Part shown: piece after piece, positions 18,119 to 28,689 of the stretch
Layout of the letters: each line of letters opens with the position of its first letter
Position numbering within the stretch: the first letter of the stretch is position 1
Assembly: GCF_000968055.1 (NCBI RefSeq)
Contig: NC_022538.1
Span: forward strand, 779,499-843,498
Length of the DNA stretch: 64,000 bases
Direction of reading: 5' to 3'
From: Alteracholeplasma palmae J233
Lineage (GTDB): Bacteria; Bacillota_I; Bacilli_A; Acholeplasmatales; Acholeplasmataceae
Made by a program: the position numbers and the translations under genes
Notes under the pieces: model-generated
Database searches by the model: none
The model's input: the letters and a program-made list of their open reading frames with translations, nothing else
What the model was told of the DNA's origin: nothing

Positions 18119-19705
18119 ATGGGTATGATATTTTTAGATACCGGTACTATTGTTATCTCCAGTTTGCTAGCAGTTATTGCTTTAGTCATCGGATTCTTTG
18201 TTGGTTACTTTATTCGTGTAGCTCATCATGAAAAAAGTTTAAGACAAAGCCGTGAATTGGCTAAACAAATCGTTGAAGATGGACAAAAAGAAGCTGAAAA
18301 GCTGAAACGTGAAATGGTTTTAGAAGCAAAACAAGAAATTTTCGCATCAAGAAAAGAATTTGATAATGACATGCGTGAAAGACGTCAAGTTGTTATTAAT
18401 TTAGAAGAAAAAGCTTCACAACGCGAAGATTCATTGAATAAGAGAACTGAATATCTTGATAAGAGAGAAGAAGGACTAGATTCTAAAGAACATAAACTTG
18501 ATGAAAGAAAAGAAAATCTTGAACAACTAAATAGCAAAGTGGAAGAATTGGTTAAGGAACAAGAAGAAAAATTACAAGAAATTGCCGAATTGAGTAAAGA
18601 GGCTGCCAAGGATATCATTATGGCGGAAGTAAAAGATTCTTTATCAAATGAAATTGCAGCATACATCAAAGATGAAGAAGATAAGGCAAAAGATCAAGTG
18701 CATAACAAAGCAAAAGAAATACTTGCTTTAGCAATGCAAAAATATGCTGGTGATTCTACAAGTGAAAAAACTGTCAGTGTGGTAAGTATTCCAAATGAAG
18801 AAATGAAGGGACGTATTATTGGTCGTGAAGGACGTAATATACGTACACTAGAAGCATTAACAGGGGTAGATTTAATTATTGATGATACACCGGATGCGGT
18901 TGTATTAAGTGGATTTGACCCAATAAGAAGAGAAATCGCAAAACGTGCATTAGAAACATTAGTTTCAGATGGAAGAATCCATCCAGGACGTATTGAAGAA
19001 GTAGTTGAAAAAGCAAGAACAGAAGTTGATATATTCATTCGTGAAACTGGAGAAGAAGCTGTATTTACTGCCGGTATTGGTAGAATGCATCCAGATTTAA
19101 TCAAACTTTTAGGTAGACTAAGTTTTAGAACTAGTTATGGGCAAAACGTATTAAAACATTCATTAGAAGTAGCGTTCTTAGCAGGTAAACTAGCGGCTGA
19201 GATTGGCGAAAATGAATTAATCGCTAAAAGAGCAGGGTTATTACATGATATCGGAAAAGCAGTAGACCACGAAATTGAAGGTAGTCACGTCGATATCGGT
19301 GTCGATATTGTAAAAAGATATAAAGAACCAAAAGAAGTAATAGATGCAATCGCATCTCACCATGGAGATAAAGAACCAGAAAGTATTATTGCGATTTTAG
19401 TAGCTGCGGCTGATGCCTTAAGTGCTGCACGCCCAGGTGCTAGAAGTGAATCAATGGATAATTATATTAAACGTTTATCACAATTAGAAGAAATATCTAA
19501 TGGTATCCCTGGTGTAGACAAATCATATGCAATTCAAGCAGGTAGAGAAGTAAGAGTTATTGTTAAACCTGATAAAATTGATGATTTATCAACATTTGCT
19601 GTTGCAAGACAAATTAAAGAAAAAATCGAAGCAACTATGGCCTATCCAGGAACAATTAAAGTTACTGTTATTAGAGAAACAAGAGCAACCGATACAGCAA
19701 AATAA
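18119..19705 (+). CDS. rny: Ribonuclease Y
   Basis: Endoribonuclease that starts mRNA decay at the membrane. The 528 residues contain an N-terminal membrane helix ([20 protein letters not shown]), a long coiled coil (about residues 40-190), a KH domain ([18 protein letters not shown]) and an HD domain ([12 protein letters not shown]). ATG 18119 follows GGAGGT and lies downstream of the predicted transcription start; in-frame codons from 18032 are leader. ymdB and a RicA-like gene follow, matching the Bacillus RNase Y neighbourhood. Confidence 0.97.
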   Translation: MGMIFLDTGTIVISSLLAVIALVIGFFVGYFIRVAHHEKSLRQSRELAKQIVEDGQKEAEKLKREMVLEAKQEIFASRKEFDNDMRERRQVVINLEEKASQREDSLNKRTEYLDKREEGLDSKEHKLDERKENLEQLNSKVEELVKEQEEKLQEIAELSKEAAKDIIMAEVKDSLSNEIAAYIKDEEDKAKDQVHNKAKEILALAMQKYAGDSTSEKTVSVVSIPNEEMKGRIIGREGRNIRTLEALTGVDLIIDDTPDAVVLSGFDPIRREIAKRALETLVSDGRIHPGRIEEVVEKARTEVDIFIRETGEEAVFTAGIGRMHPDLIKLLGRLSFRTSYGQNVLKHSLEVAFLAGKLAAEIGENELIAKRAGLLHDIGKAVDHEIEGSHVDIGVDIVKRYKEPKEVIDAIASHHGDKEPESIIAILVAAADALSAARPGARSESMDNYIKRLSQLEEISNGIPGVDKSYAIQAGREVRVIVKPDKIDDLSTFAVARQIKEKIEATMAYPGTIKVTVIRETRATDTAK

Positions 19706-19710
19706 AATTT

Positions 19711-19738
19711 AAAGAGGCCATAGTGCCTCTTTGTTTAT
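19711..19738 (+). terminator. Terminator of rny
   Basis: Eight-base arms 19711-19718 and 19725-19732 with a 6-nt loop are followed by a T-rich stretch. The next gene starts 17 nt later, so readthrough may be allowed. Confidence 0.7.
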
Positions 19739-19754
19739 TCAAAAGGAAGACTAT

Positions 19755-20387
19755 ATGAATAAAAATGAAATTCTAACGATAGTAGAAGATTATGTTAAAA
19801 AAGGTTCTATCCAAGATTTAAGTGCACATGATTTTTATCATATAAAAAGAGTGAAGGATACGGCACTTCTTATCAATCAGGAAGAAAAACAAGATGCATT
19901 TGTTATTACAATGATTGCGCTACTACACGATGTTTATGATCATAAATTTTATCCTGACTTAAATATTGAACAAGCATTGTTTCAATTATTAGAAAAATTA
20001 AAAGTAAAAGCATTTATTGAAAATGAAACAGCAAAAGAAATTTGTTATAATGCCGCAAATATTAGTTTTAAAAACGGTAAAAATAATGCAACTCTAAGTA
20101 TGAATGGAAAAATAGTTCAAGATGCTGATAGGCTAGATGCCATTGGAGCGATTGCTATTGCAAGAACGTTTGCCTATGGTGGAAGTAAAAACAGATTAAT
20201 ATATGATCCTGAAAATCAAGGATTAGATACCATTTCTCATTTTTATGAAAAATTACTGAAATTAAAAGATTTAATGAACACTGAAGTTGGTAAAAAAATT
20301 GCTCTTAAAAGACATGAATTTATGAAAAAAAATTTAGAACAATTCTTTGCTGAGTGGAACATAGAAGATTTACATGGAGAAAAAATA
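19755..20387 (+). CDS. HD-domain phosphohydrolase
   Basis: A 211-residue HD-superfamily protein of the YedJ-like type (the stop codon runs to 20390). Metal-binding signatures are HDFYHIKRVKDTA, ALLHDVYDH and the late Asp in VQDADRLDAIGAI. This group acts on nucleotides or related phosphate compounds, but the substrate is unknown. ATG 19755 has AAAAGGAAG upstream; a TTG at 19731 lies inside the rny terminator and is unlikely. It overlaps ymdB by 4 nt. Confidence 0.85.
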
Positions 20388-21151
20388 TGAAAATATTATT
20401 TATAGGAGATGTCTATGGTGATCCTGGAATAGACTATCTAACAGAAAAACTACCTGAATTAAAAAATGAATATAAACCTAATCTTATTATTGTTAATGCT
20501 GAAAATGCTTCAAATGGAAGAGGTATTAATAGAAAAATATATAAGCACTTTATGTCTTTAGGAATCAGTCTACTAACAATGGGAAATCATACTTGGAAAA
20601 ATCCTGAAATTAAAGAAATTATTGCAGACTCAAATATTATTAGACCGATTAACGATCACGAAAAGCTTGGTTCAGGATATAAAATAGTTAAATATAATGA
20701 TAAAAAAATTTTAGTCATCAATGCATTAGGAAGAATATTTATTGATGAAACTTTAGAGTCTCCTTTTACAATAATTGATGATTTGCTTATTTCATTAAAA
20801 GGTCAATATGATTATTCATTCCTAGACTTTCATGCAGAAGTAACAAGTGAAAAAGTTGCTATTGCGCATCACTTGGATGGAAAAATAGATGTTGTCGTTG
20901 GGACTCATACTCATGTTCAAACAAACGATAATAGAATCTTACCCCAAAAGACATTATATATATCAGATGTTGGAATGACAGGAGCTTTAAATGGTGTCAT
21001 TGGTGTAGATAAAGATGTCATTATTGATAGATTTATAAATGGTTATAGTAAACCAAACAAGATTGCTTTAGGAAAAAGACAATTAAATGGGGTCATTATA
21101 ACAATAGATTCTTTAAGAAGAACAATAGAAAAAATTCATTTGGAAGAGTGA
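20387..21151 (+). CDS. ymdB: YmdB-type metallophosphoesterase
   Basis: A 254-residue calcineurin-like phosphodiesterase. The motifs are in order: FIGDVYGDPG, VNAENASNGRG, GNHTWKN, FHAEVTSEK, VVGTHTHVQT. In Bacillus, YmdB hydrolyses 2',3'-cyclic nucleotides and affects RNase Y-linked RNA turnover and biofilm genes. The start MKILFIGD at 20387 overlaps the previous gene by 4 nt; an earlier in-frame ATG at 20354 lies inside it. The rny-ymdB link is conserved, here with an HD protein in between. Confidence 0.93.
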   Translation: MKILFIGDVYGDPGIDYLTEKLPELKNEYKPNLIIVNAENASNGRGINRKIYKHFMSLGISLLTMGNHTWKNPEIKEIIADSNIIRPINDHEKLGSGYKIVKYNDKKILVINALGRIFIDETLESPFTIIDDLLISLKGQYDYSFLDFHAEVTSEKVAIAHHLDGKIDVVVGTHTHVQTNDNRILPQKTLYISDVGMTGALNGVIGVDKDVIIDRFINGYSKPNKIALGKRQLNGVIITIDSLRRTIEKIHLEE

Positions 21152-21155
21152 TAAA

Positions 21156-21488
21156 ATGACTGAAAAAGATAATTTTATAACAATGCTTAAAGATGATCCT
21201 AAACTCAAAGAATATCATAGATTAGAAGCAATTATTAATCAAAATAAACAATTAAAAAGTAAACTTAATCAGTTAAAATCAATTCAAAAACAAATGATTA
21301 ATGCTGAAAAAATAGAAAAAGAAAATGCGCTTAAAAAAATCAAAAATGAGTATGATAACTTACTAGAAGAAATCCTTGAATACCCTTTAATGACTACATA
21401 TCTAGATTTACAGAACTACTTTAATGAGATTTTAAAACAAACAACTGAAATTATAGAAAATAGTATCAATAGTTCTCTAAAAATATAA
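21156..21488 (+). CDS. ricA: YmcA/YlbF family protein (RicA-like)
   Basis: A 110-residue all-helical protein of the YlbF/YmcA family with a central coiled coil and the family-like EYPLMTTYLDLQNYFNEIL end. In Bacillus, RicA with RicF and RicT forms the Y-complex, which guides RNase Y cleavage of operon mRNAs. Position between ymdB and mutS fits YmcA, which lies before mutS in Bacillus. Assignment to RicA instead of RicF is by context. Confidence 0.8.
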   Translation: MTEKDNFITMLKDDPKLKEYHRLEAIINQNKQLKSKLNQLKSIQKQMINAEKIEKENALKKIKNEYDNLLEEILEYPLMTTYLDLQNYFNEILKQTTEIIENSINSSLKI

Positions 21489-21524
21489 AATAATAGACAA
21501 AAAGCTATTTTAAAATTAAAAAAC

Positions 21525-21553
21525 TTGATAAAATTGCAAAAAAATTATATGAT
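21525..21553 (+). promoter_or_regulatory. Promoter for the 21592 gene
   Basis: TTGATA (21525-21530), 17 nt, TATGAT (21548-21553). It lies 39 nt before a start codon with a GGAGG site. Confidence 0.7.
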
Positions 21554-21591
21554 ATTAGTAAGATACTTTATCTAAGAATGGAGGCAGGAAA

Positions 21592-23466
21592 ATGGCTGCA
21601 TTTGACAAAAACGCACAAATTACTGTTAAAAATGAAACATATAGTGTAGATGATTTAGCTAAAAAGTTATCAAAAGTGCCTAGTGAAGCGATTGTAAGGA
21701 TTTTTAATGAGGTTCATATTAATTTTTCTAGAAAATTAAGAATGGGTATTTTAAGAAGTTTACTTAGACCTTATGTCATTCAGACAAAAAAGGAAAAAGA
21801 AAAAATTGCTGATGAATTCAGTTATCGCTTATCTCAATTTGAAAACTTCACTGATACGCAACTTGTAAATTTATTAGAAATTTATAAGAACGATACATTA
21901 GTAAAAGACTATTATTATAATCTTTGGTTAAATATTTTAACTCAACTAGTTGAACGTGGAATAGGCGAAAATGACTTTCAAAGACTAATTGATTTAACAG
22001 ACACTAACCAAACTATTCGTGATGAAGACTCCAAACAATTTAATGATAATTTTAATAGTGTTTTTTATGATGAAAAAGGCGAAATTGATGGTTTAACACC
22101 TGAACAATTTAGACCAGTTACATATAAGAGCACAACTCTTTTAGAATTAAGAAGTATAGGGGATAAATATAACGCTTCAGTTCCAAAAAGATTACGTAAA
22201 AAAGAATTATTAGAAATCATTATTAAAGAATTAAAAGATCGTAATGCATATGAAGAAAATCTAGATGAAAGATTGTCTAAAATGAGTATTTTAGTTTTAG
22301 AAAGATATGCTAAAGATAATAAAATAAAAGTTTCAACGGAATTAAGAAAAGAAGAAATTATTGAATATATTCTTTCTAACGCTAAAGAAACAAAAGAATC
22401 ATATTATGTTCCAACCTCTAGTGCTGTATATGAAACAGAGCAAGAAGAGATTGCAGTTTCTGATGATATTATACTTGAAGTTAATGAACCTGAGATGGTT
22501 GAAGTTATTTTCTTTGAAACTGAAAAAACAACAACTATTAAAGGCACAAGAGTTGAAGAACCTAATGTTGATTTAATTGAAGGTTATGACTTTAAAGGTT
22601 GGTATAGAGAAAAAACTTTTAATACACCTTGGGATTTTTCTAAGGATGTTGTTACAGAACCAATTACACTTTATCCTAAATTTGAAGAAAAAGAAGTAAC
22701 TAACTTTAATGTTACATATAAAAATATTAAAGATGAAATATACCGTCAATTAAATGTAGCTAAAAACTCAAAACTTGTAGAACCAGAATTAGAAGTAGAT
22801 GAAGCAGTTACATTTGAAGGTTGGTTTACTGATAAAGAATTTAGTAGAAAATGGGATTTTTCAACTGACACTGTTACACAAAATGTTACACTTTATGCTA
22901 AACTTGTAGAAACAATTAAGAATGAAGTTGTAGTAGTTGAAAAAGTTCTACCTCCAGCTCAAACTGAAACTGTAACGACACATACAGTTATTTCAAATCA
23001 AACAGCAATGGATGATAGTTCAGTTAATAAAATATTAGAAGAATTAGCGATTATTAAAAAAGAAGTTATTAAAAATAATAGAAGTAAAAAAGAAGCAATG
23101 ATTAGACAATTGCTAAACGATGAAGATGATGATTTAACTCAAGAAAAAGTTAATCCAAAAGAAAAATACTCTGAAGAAGTAGTAGAAACAAAAGAAAAGA
23201 AATCAAAAAAACAAACAAAAGAAACTCCAAAAAAACGTAGAAATTTCTTTGTTAGATTCTTAATAGATTTAGTTACAACAGTATTAATTATCTTAATTGT
23301 AGCAATACTACTTGTGTTAACAACAGGAACTATTTCAGCATTTGATCCAAACAACCAATTAGCTGCAGATATTAATAAAGTATTTGATTACATAAAAATA
23401 GGTGATACTGGACTTGCACTACACATCACATCATTTATGACATGGTTAAAAAATATATTTAGTTAA
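21592..23466 (+). CDS. Large tail-anchored protein with SAP-like and InlB B-type repeats
   Basis: A 624-residue protein with no N-terminal signal. Residues about 170-270 hold two helical repeats (LLELRSIGDKYNASVPKRLR, then VLERYAKDNKIKVSTELRK) that resemble SAP or Rho-N folds. Residues about 300-440 hold two Listeria-Bacteroides (InlB B-type) repeats with the GYDFKGWYREKTFNTPWDF and TFEGWFTDKEFSRKWDF cores. A charged Lys/Glu linker follows, then one membrane helix (TTVLIILIVAILLVLTTG) near residues 560-580 and a short tail. The function is unknown. Without a signal peptide the repeats would face the cytoplasm, which is odd for this repeat family. It has its own promoter and sits between ricA and mutS. 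Confidence 0.75.
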   Translation: MAAFDKNAQITVKNETYSVDDLAKKLSKVPSEAIVRIFNEVHINFSRKLRMGILRSLLRPYVIQTKKEKEKIADEFSYRLSQFENFTDTQLVNLLEIYKNDTLVKDYYYNLWLNILTQLVERGIGENDFQRLIDLTDTNQTIRDEDSKQFNDNFNSVFYDEKGEIDGLTPEQFRPVTYKSTTLLELRSIGDKYNASVPKRLRKKELLEIIIKELKDRNAYEENLDERLSKMSILVLERYAKDNKIKVSTELRKEEIIEYILSNAKETKESYYVPTSSAVYETEQEEIAVSDDIILEVNEPEMVEVIFFETEKTTTIKGTRVEEPNVDLIEGYDFKGWYREKTFNTPWDFSKDVVTEPITLYPKFEEKEVTNFNVTYKNIKDEIYRQLNVAKNSKLVEPELEVDEAVTFEGWFTDKEFSRKWDFSTDTVTQNVTLYAKLVETIKNEVVVVEKVLPPAQTETVTTHTVISNQTAMDDSSVNKILEELAIIKKEVIKNNRSKKEAMIRQLLNDEDDDLTQEKVNPKEKYSEEVVETKEKKSKKQTKETPKKRRNFFVRFLIDLVTTVLIILIVAILLVLTTGTISAFDPNNQLAADINKVFDYIKIGDTGLALHITSFMTWLKNIFS

Positions 23467-23493
23467 TAATTAAAAAAGATTTGGGGCGTTGTT

Positions 23494-26025
23494 ATGCCAA
23501 AAGATAAAAATGAATACACACCAATGATGCAACAATATTTAAAAATCAAAGAAGACTATGCTGATGCAATAGTCTTTTTTAGATTGGGCGATTTCTATGA
23601 GATGTTTTTCGATGATGCGCTATTAGCTTCAAAAACACTAGAAATAGTCCTAACATCTAGAGATGCTGGTCAAAAGGTTCCAATGTGTGGCGTACCGCAT
23701 CATTCATCTAGAATCTACATTCAAAAATTAGTTGAAAAAGGACTTAAAGTAGCAATTGTTGAACAAGTATCAGAACCAGGAAAAGGATTAGTAGAACGTA
23801 AAGTAGTTAAACTGATTACCCCAGGAATGATCATCGAAGATGGAATGTTAAATGAAAAAGAAAATAATTTTATCGCAAGCCTATCTTTGAAAGAACATGG
23901 CTATATTTTATCCTACGTTGATATTTCAACAGGCGAATCCTTTTTAACGGATGGATTAACAAAAGAACAAGCCTTTGATTTAATATTAAGTCTTAAGATT
24001 AAAGAAATCGTATTATCTAAAAATTACGACAAACAAATTGAACTTTTTATTAACAATAATAATTTATCAGTTACTTATTATGAATCGGGCAAAGATTTAT
24101 TTGAACATCACTTAATTAAAAACTTACAAACATTAGATCAAAAAAAGGCAGCAAGCGAACTTTTACAATATTTATCTCAAACACAAAATCAACCATTAAA
24201 ACATTTTATGGGATTTGAAATTATTAGAAAAAATGCACATATGCATATTGATCATAAGGTTCAAAAACATTTAGAAATTATTGATTCTAATACTAATAAT
24301 CCTAAAACAACCCTACTTTATTGGTTAGACCAAACACAAACTGCCATGGGATCAAGAAAACTAAAGTATTGGTTAAATAACCCACTAATTGATAAAGAAA
24401 TACTTAATCAAAGATATGATTATATCGATGGATTTAAACAATATGGGCCAAGAAATGAACTCAAAGAAATCTTAAGATATATTTATGATATTAACCGTAT
24501 TGTAGGAAGAATCTCATTTAATAATGCAAATGCTAAAGATCTGTATCAACTTAAACAAACATTATCACTTATTCCTAATTTAATTGAAATATTAAAAGCT
24601 TATGAAAATGATAAAGTAAAAGAATTAGCAACAGACATTAACCCACATACAGAATTATTTGAACTCCTTGATAAAAGTATTGTAGATAATCCACCTCTAT
24701 CGATTAAAGAAGGAGGCATTATTAAAGACCACTTTAATCCTTTATTAGATGAATTAAAAGAAATTAGTGAAAATGGAACAGCATGGTTAGAAGAATTTGA
24801 ACGCAATGAAAGAGAAAAAACAGGTATCAAAAATTTAAAAGTTGGATATAATCGTGTTTTTGGCTATTTCATTGAAATTTCAAGAGGCAATGCAGAATTA
24901 GTAGATCCATCTTTTGGGTATGAAAGAAAACAAACATTATCAAATAGTGAACGCTATGTGACACCTGTTTTAAAAGAAAAAGAAGATTTATTATTACACG
25001 CAAAAGAAAAATCTATCAATTTAGAATATGAAATTTTTTCTGAAATTAGACTTAAAGTATATGAATATATTTTTTCATTACAAGAGCTAGCAACACTGAT
25101 TGCACATATTGACGTGTACTTAACTTTAGCAATCGTCTCAGATCAATATAGATATGTTAGACCAGAATTGACAGATTCAAAAAGAGTAGTTGTTAAAAAC
25201 GGTAGACACCCAGTTGTCGAAAGATACGTTGATTTTATATCAAATGATGTTTATATGGAAAAAGAAGATATCTTTTTAATCACAGGACCTAATATGAGCG
25301 GTAAATCAACTTATATGAGAATGTATGCCTTAATTGTTTATATGGCTCAAATAGGATCATTTGTCCCTGCTAATAGAGCAACGTTACCTATTTATGATGC
25401 AATTTTTACAAGAATTGGTTCATCTGATGATATTGCAGGTGGTAAATCAACCTTCATGGTTGAAATGGTTGAAAGTAATGAGGCCTTAACTAAAGCAACT
25501 GAAAATAGTTTAATCTTATTTGATGAGATAGGAAGGGGAACTGCTACCTATGATGGTATGGCGCTTGCCCAAGGAATGATTGAATACATTCACCATAAGA
25601 TAAAAGCACAAACTTTCTTCTCAACACACTATCATGAATTAACAGAACTTGATCAAACTTTAAGCAATTTAAAAAACTTGCATGTAACTGCAAAAGAAGA
25701 AAATGATAAAATGCTTTTCTTACATCAAATAAAAGAAGGAGCAAGCGATCAATCATATGGTATTCAAGTTGCTAAACTTGCTCACTTACCAAAAGCTTTA
25801 ATAAAAAGAAGTCAAGAAATCCTTGTTAGTTTAGAAAAAGATAAGAATAAACCAAAAGTTGACTTATTTACATACACTGAAGAAAAAGAACCAATCATTG
25901 AACATTCATTTACTAAAGAAAATGAAGAAATACTTAATGAACTTAAAAATCTTGATCTAAACCAAATGACACCAATGGATGCTTTTTTACAATTAAAATA
26001 TTTACAAGAAAAATCAAAGAAATAA
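23494..26025 (+). CDS. mutS: DNA mismatch repair protein MutS
   Basis: Recognises mismatches. The 843-residue protein has the mismatch-binding Phe-x-Glu in GDFYEMFFDD, connector, lever and clamp domains, then the ABC-type ATPase: Walker A GPNMSGKSTYMR, the GKSTFMVEM signature, Walker B LILFDEIGRGT and FFSTHYHEL. ATG 23494 has a weak GGGGCG site. mutL follows 15 nt later, giving the standard mutS-mutL pair. Full length; nothing missing. Confidence 0.98.
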   Translation: MPKDKNEYTPMMQQYLKIKEDYADAIVFFRLGDFYEMFFDDALLASKTLEIVLTSRDAGQKVPMCGVPHHSSRIYIQKLVEKGLKVAIVEQVSEPGKGLVERKVVKLITPGMIIEDGMLNEKENNFIASLSLKEHGYILSYVDISTGESFLTDGLTKEQAFDLILSLKIKEIVLSKNYDKQIELFINNNNLSVTYYESGKDLFEHHLIKNLQTLDQKKAASELLQYLSQTQNQPLKHFMGFEIIRKNAHMHIDHKVQKHLEIIDSNTNNPKTTLLYWLDQTQTAMGSRKLKYWLNNPLIDKEILNQRYDYIDGFKQYGPRNELKEILRYIYDINRIVGRISFNNANAKDLYQLKQTLSLIPNLIEILKAYENDKVKELATDINPHTELFELLDKSIVDNPPLSIKEGGIIKDHFNPLLDELKEISENGTAWLEEFERNEREKTGIKNLKVGYNRVFGYFIEISRGNAELVDPSFGYERKQTLSNSERYVTPVLKEKEDLLLHAKEKSINLEYEIFSEIRLKVYEYIFSLQELATLIAHIDVYLTLAIVSDQYRYVRPELTDSKRVVVKNGRHPVVERYVDFISNDVYMEKEDIFLITGPNMSGKSTYMRMYALIVYMAQIGSFVPANRATLPIYDAIFTRIGSSDDIAGGKSTFMVEMVESNEALTKATENSLILFDEIGRGTATYDGMALAQGMIEYIHHKIKAQTFFSTHYHELTELDQTLSNLKNLHVTAKEENDKMLFLHQIKEGASDQSYGIQVAKLAHLPKALIKRSQEILVSLEKDKNKPKVDLFTYTEEKEPIIEHSFTKENEEILNELKNLDLNQMTPMDAFLQLKYLQEKSKK

Positions 26026-26040
26026 AGGATGTGAAGTCAT

Positions 26041-27822
26041 ATGCCCAAAATTAGTATATTAGATGCGACATTATCAAATATGATTGCTGCTGGGGAAGTG
26101 GTGGAGCGTCCTTCTTCTGTTATTAAAGAACTTGTTGAAAATGCCTTAGATGCATTTGCAAATCAAATTATTATTGAAGTACAAAATATGGGACTTCACA
26201 CAATTAAAGTAACAGATAACGGTATTGGAATGTCTAAAGAAGATGCAAAACTAGCTTTTTTAAGACATGCTACTAGTAAAATCAAAAATAAAAATGATTT
26301 ATCAATGATTAAAACTTTAGGGTTTAGAGGTGAAGCCTTGCCTTCAATCGCTTCTGTGGCTAAAGTAAAACTTGAAACTAAAACAGAAGACTCTGAAGGC
26401 TACTTTGTTGTATTTAATGGCAATGAACTCATAACAGAAGGAACAGCTGTTATTAATCAAGGAACAGCAGTCACAGTCAATGATTTATTTTATAATACAC
26501 CAGCACGCTTCAAGTATTTAAAATCTGAAATTGCAGAAAAAAACGCAATTATTGAATTATTTGATAAACTCGCACTGTCATATCCTTCTGTCCAATTTAT
26601 CTTAAAAATAGATGATAAAGAAGTTAAAAGAACTATCGGAAATGGGCATGTTTTAACAACCATGGAAACCATTTATGGAAACCAAGTTACTAAAAATAAT
26701 TTCACCTTTGAATTAGAATATCAAAAAATTAATGTTAAAGGATATCTAATGAACCCTTATAATAGTCGTTCTAGAAAAAAAGATATCAACCTTTTTATCA
26801 ATCAAAGATATGTTAAAAATTATGCTTTAACACAGGCTGTTGTAGATGGATACCATAGTTTTATGATGGTCAATAAATATCCTATAGCCTCTATTTATAT
26901 TACAATTGATCCTAGTTTAGTAGATGTTAATGTGCATCCACAAAAAACAGAAGTAAAATTAATCAATGAACAATTATTAAAATTTCAAATTGAACAAAAA
27001 ATTAAAGAAACTCTCATTAGTAAACCAGTTGAATTAAAAGAGATCAAAAGAGATAAAGAAGAAGTTTTTAGTTATAAAAAAGAAAATTTATTTACAGAAA
27101 AAGTTGTAGAACACCCTCAATATATCAAAGAAGAAAGCACCTTCTTTTTTAAACCTAAAGAAGAAGTGAAAAAAGAAGAACCATTCTTTTCTAAAAAAGA
27201 AACTCTTTCAAATCATCCTGAAGTTGAAATTCAAGAAGAAGCTATTAAAAGAACTAAACTACCAGATTTTGATTATATTGGTACTTTTAGTGGAACTTAC
27301 CTCATGTTTCAAAATCAAGATGGTCTTTATTTAATGGATCAACACGCGGCTGCTGAAAGAATTAGATATGAAAAGTACTATAAAAAACTAAGTGAACCTA
27401 GAAAAGAAGTAAAACAATTGCTTCTAGCTAGACCTGTTCTATTACCGGAAAATGATTTAGCTAAAATAGAACTATATGAAAAACAATTAAGTGAATACGG
27501 CTTTTTATTTTCAAATCAAAAAATAATAGGATTACCTATCTGGTTAGACGAAGATGCTATTGAAGAAACACTAGAAACCCTTTTAACAATGCTATCTGAA
27601 GATGGTAAAATAGAAATTATTAAACTAAGAGATCAATTAGCAAAAGATATGAGTTGTAAAGGCGCTATTAAAGCAAATCATCAATTAAGCATTCATGAAA
27701 TAAATGAGATTATGAAAAACTTAAAAGAATGCGATAATCCATATACATGTCCTCATGGTAGACCGGTATTTATTCACTTTACACACTATGAAATTGAAAA
27801 GATGTTTAAAAGAATCGTATGA
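26041..27822 (+). CDS. mutL: DNA mismatch repair protein MutL (endonuclease type)
   Basis: Couples MutS to strand incision. The N-terminal GHKL ATPase has ENALDAFANQI, TDNGIGM and GFRGEALPSI, then the NPYNSR and VHPQKTEVK region. An acidic linker (about residues 330-415) leads to the C-terminal domain with the metal site DQHAAAERIRYE, which fits the DQHA(x)2E(x)4E endonuclease motif, and TCPHGRPVF. This MutL can nick DNA itself, as in organisms without MutH. It overlaps miaA by 4 nt. Confidence 0.97.
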   Translation: MPKISILDATLSNMIAAGEVVERPSSVIKELVENALDAFANQIIIEVQNMGLHTIKVTDNGIGMSKEDAKLAFLRHATSKIKNKNDLSMIKTLGFRGEALPSIASVAKVKLETKTEDSEGYFVVFNGNELITEGTAVINQGTAVTVNDLFYNTPARFKYLKSEIAEKNAIIELFDKLALSYPSVQFILKIDDKEVKRTIGNGHVLTTMETIYGNQVTKNNFTFELEYQKINVKGYLMNPYNSRSRKKDINLFINQRYVKNYALTQAVVDGYHSFMMVNKYPIASIYITIDPSLVDVNVHPQKTEVKLINEQLLKFQIEQKIKETLISKPVELKEIKRDKEEVFSYKKENLFTEKVVEHPQYIKEESTFFFKPKEEVKKEEPFFSKKETLSNHPEVEIQEEAIKRTKLPDFDYIGTFSGTYLMFQNQDGLYLMDQHAAAERIRYEKYYKKLSEPRKEVKQLLLARPVLLPENDLAKIELYEKQLSEYGFLFSNQKIIGLPIWLDEDAIEETLETLLTMLSEDGKIEIIKLRDQLAKDMSCKGAIKANHQLSIHEINEIMKNLKECDNPYTCPHGRPVFIHFTHYEIEKMFKRIV

Positions 27823-28688
27823 AAAAAGTAATTGTTATTACAGGACCGACTGCCTCAGGGAAAACCAAATTATCTATTGATCTTGCTAAAAAATACCATG
27901 CAGAAATTATCAATGGAGATTCAGTTCAAGTATATAAAGAATTTAACATTGGCAGTGCTAAAATCACTGAAACTGAAAAAGAAGGCATTACACATCATTT
28001 ATTAGATTTAATTGAACCTGAAGATACTTATAGTATCTATCAATTTCAAACAGATGTTAGAAAATTAATTGATAGTATAAAACTTCCTATGATTGTAGGA
28101 GGAAGTGGCTTATATATTAAATCAGCTCTTTATCAATATGAACTAACAGATAACCAAATAGGGTCTGCTAAAGCAATGAGTGACCTTGATATTGAAGAAA
28201 CCTATTTAAAATTAAAAGAGCTAGATCCTAACACAACAGTTGATAAAAATAACCCACAACGTGTTTTAAGAGCATATAACGATGCTTTAACAGGAAAACT
28301 TAGATCAGAAAAGAATGGGAAAAATATACCATTGTATGACATATTAATTTTATACTTAAATATACCTAGAGATACTTTAAGACAACGTGTTACTTTAAGA
28401 CTAGATATGATGCTAGAAAATAACTTTATTGATGAAGTTAAAACAATCAAAGAAAAATATCCGAACGCTAATTTAAATGTTATTGGATATCGTGAAATCA
28501 ACGATTATTTAGAAAATAGAATAACACTAGAAACAGCAAGACAAACAATTATTACTAAAACCATGCAGTTTGCTAAAAGACAAAAAACATGGGTTAAAAA
28601 CCAAATGTCACCTATTATCTTAGAAGCACTAGATGAAAAATTACTAGAAAAAGCATCGGCGCATATAGATGATTTTTTAAGGAGTTAA
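27819..28688 (+). CDS. miaA: tRNA dimethylallyltransferase
   Basis: Adds dimethylallyl to A37 of tRNAs that read UNN codons (i6A). The P-loop is TGPTASGKTKLS; INGDSVQVYKEFNIGSAK carries the catalytic Asp, followed by IVGGSGLYIKS, RVLRAYN and VIGYREI. 289 residues, slightly short. It starts inside the mutL stop (ATGA), with the same mutL-miaA order as many bacteria. miaB is not in the window. Confidence 0.96.
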   Translation: MKKVIVITGPTASGKTKLSIDLAKKYHAEIINGDSVQVYKEFNIGSAKITETEKEGITHHLLDLIEPEDTYSIYQFQTDVRKLIDSIKLPMIVGGSGLYIKSALYQYELTDNQIGSAKAMSDLDIEETYLKLKELDPNTTVDKNNPQRVLRAYNDALTGKLRSEKNGKNIPLYDILILYLNIPRDTLRQRVTLRLDMMLENNFIDEVKTIKEKYPNANLNVIGYREINDYLENRITLETARQTIITKTMQFAKRQKTWVKNQMSPIILEALDEKLLEKASAHIDDFLRS

Positions 28689-28689
28689 A

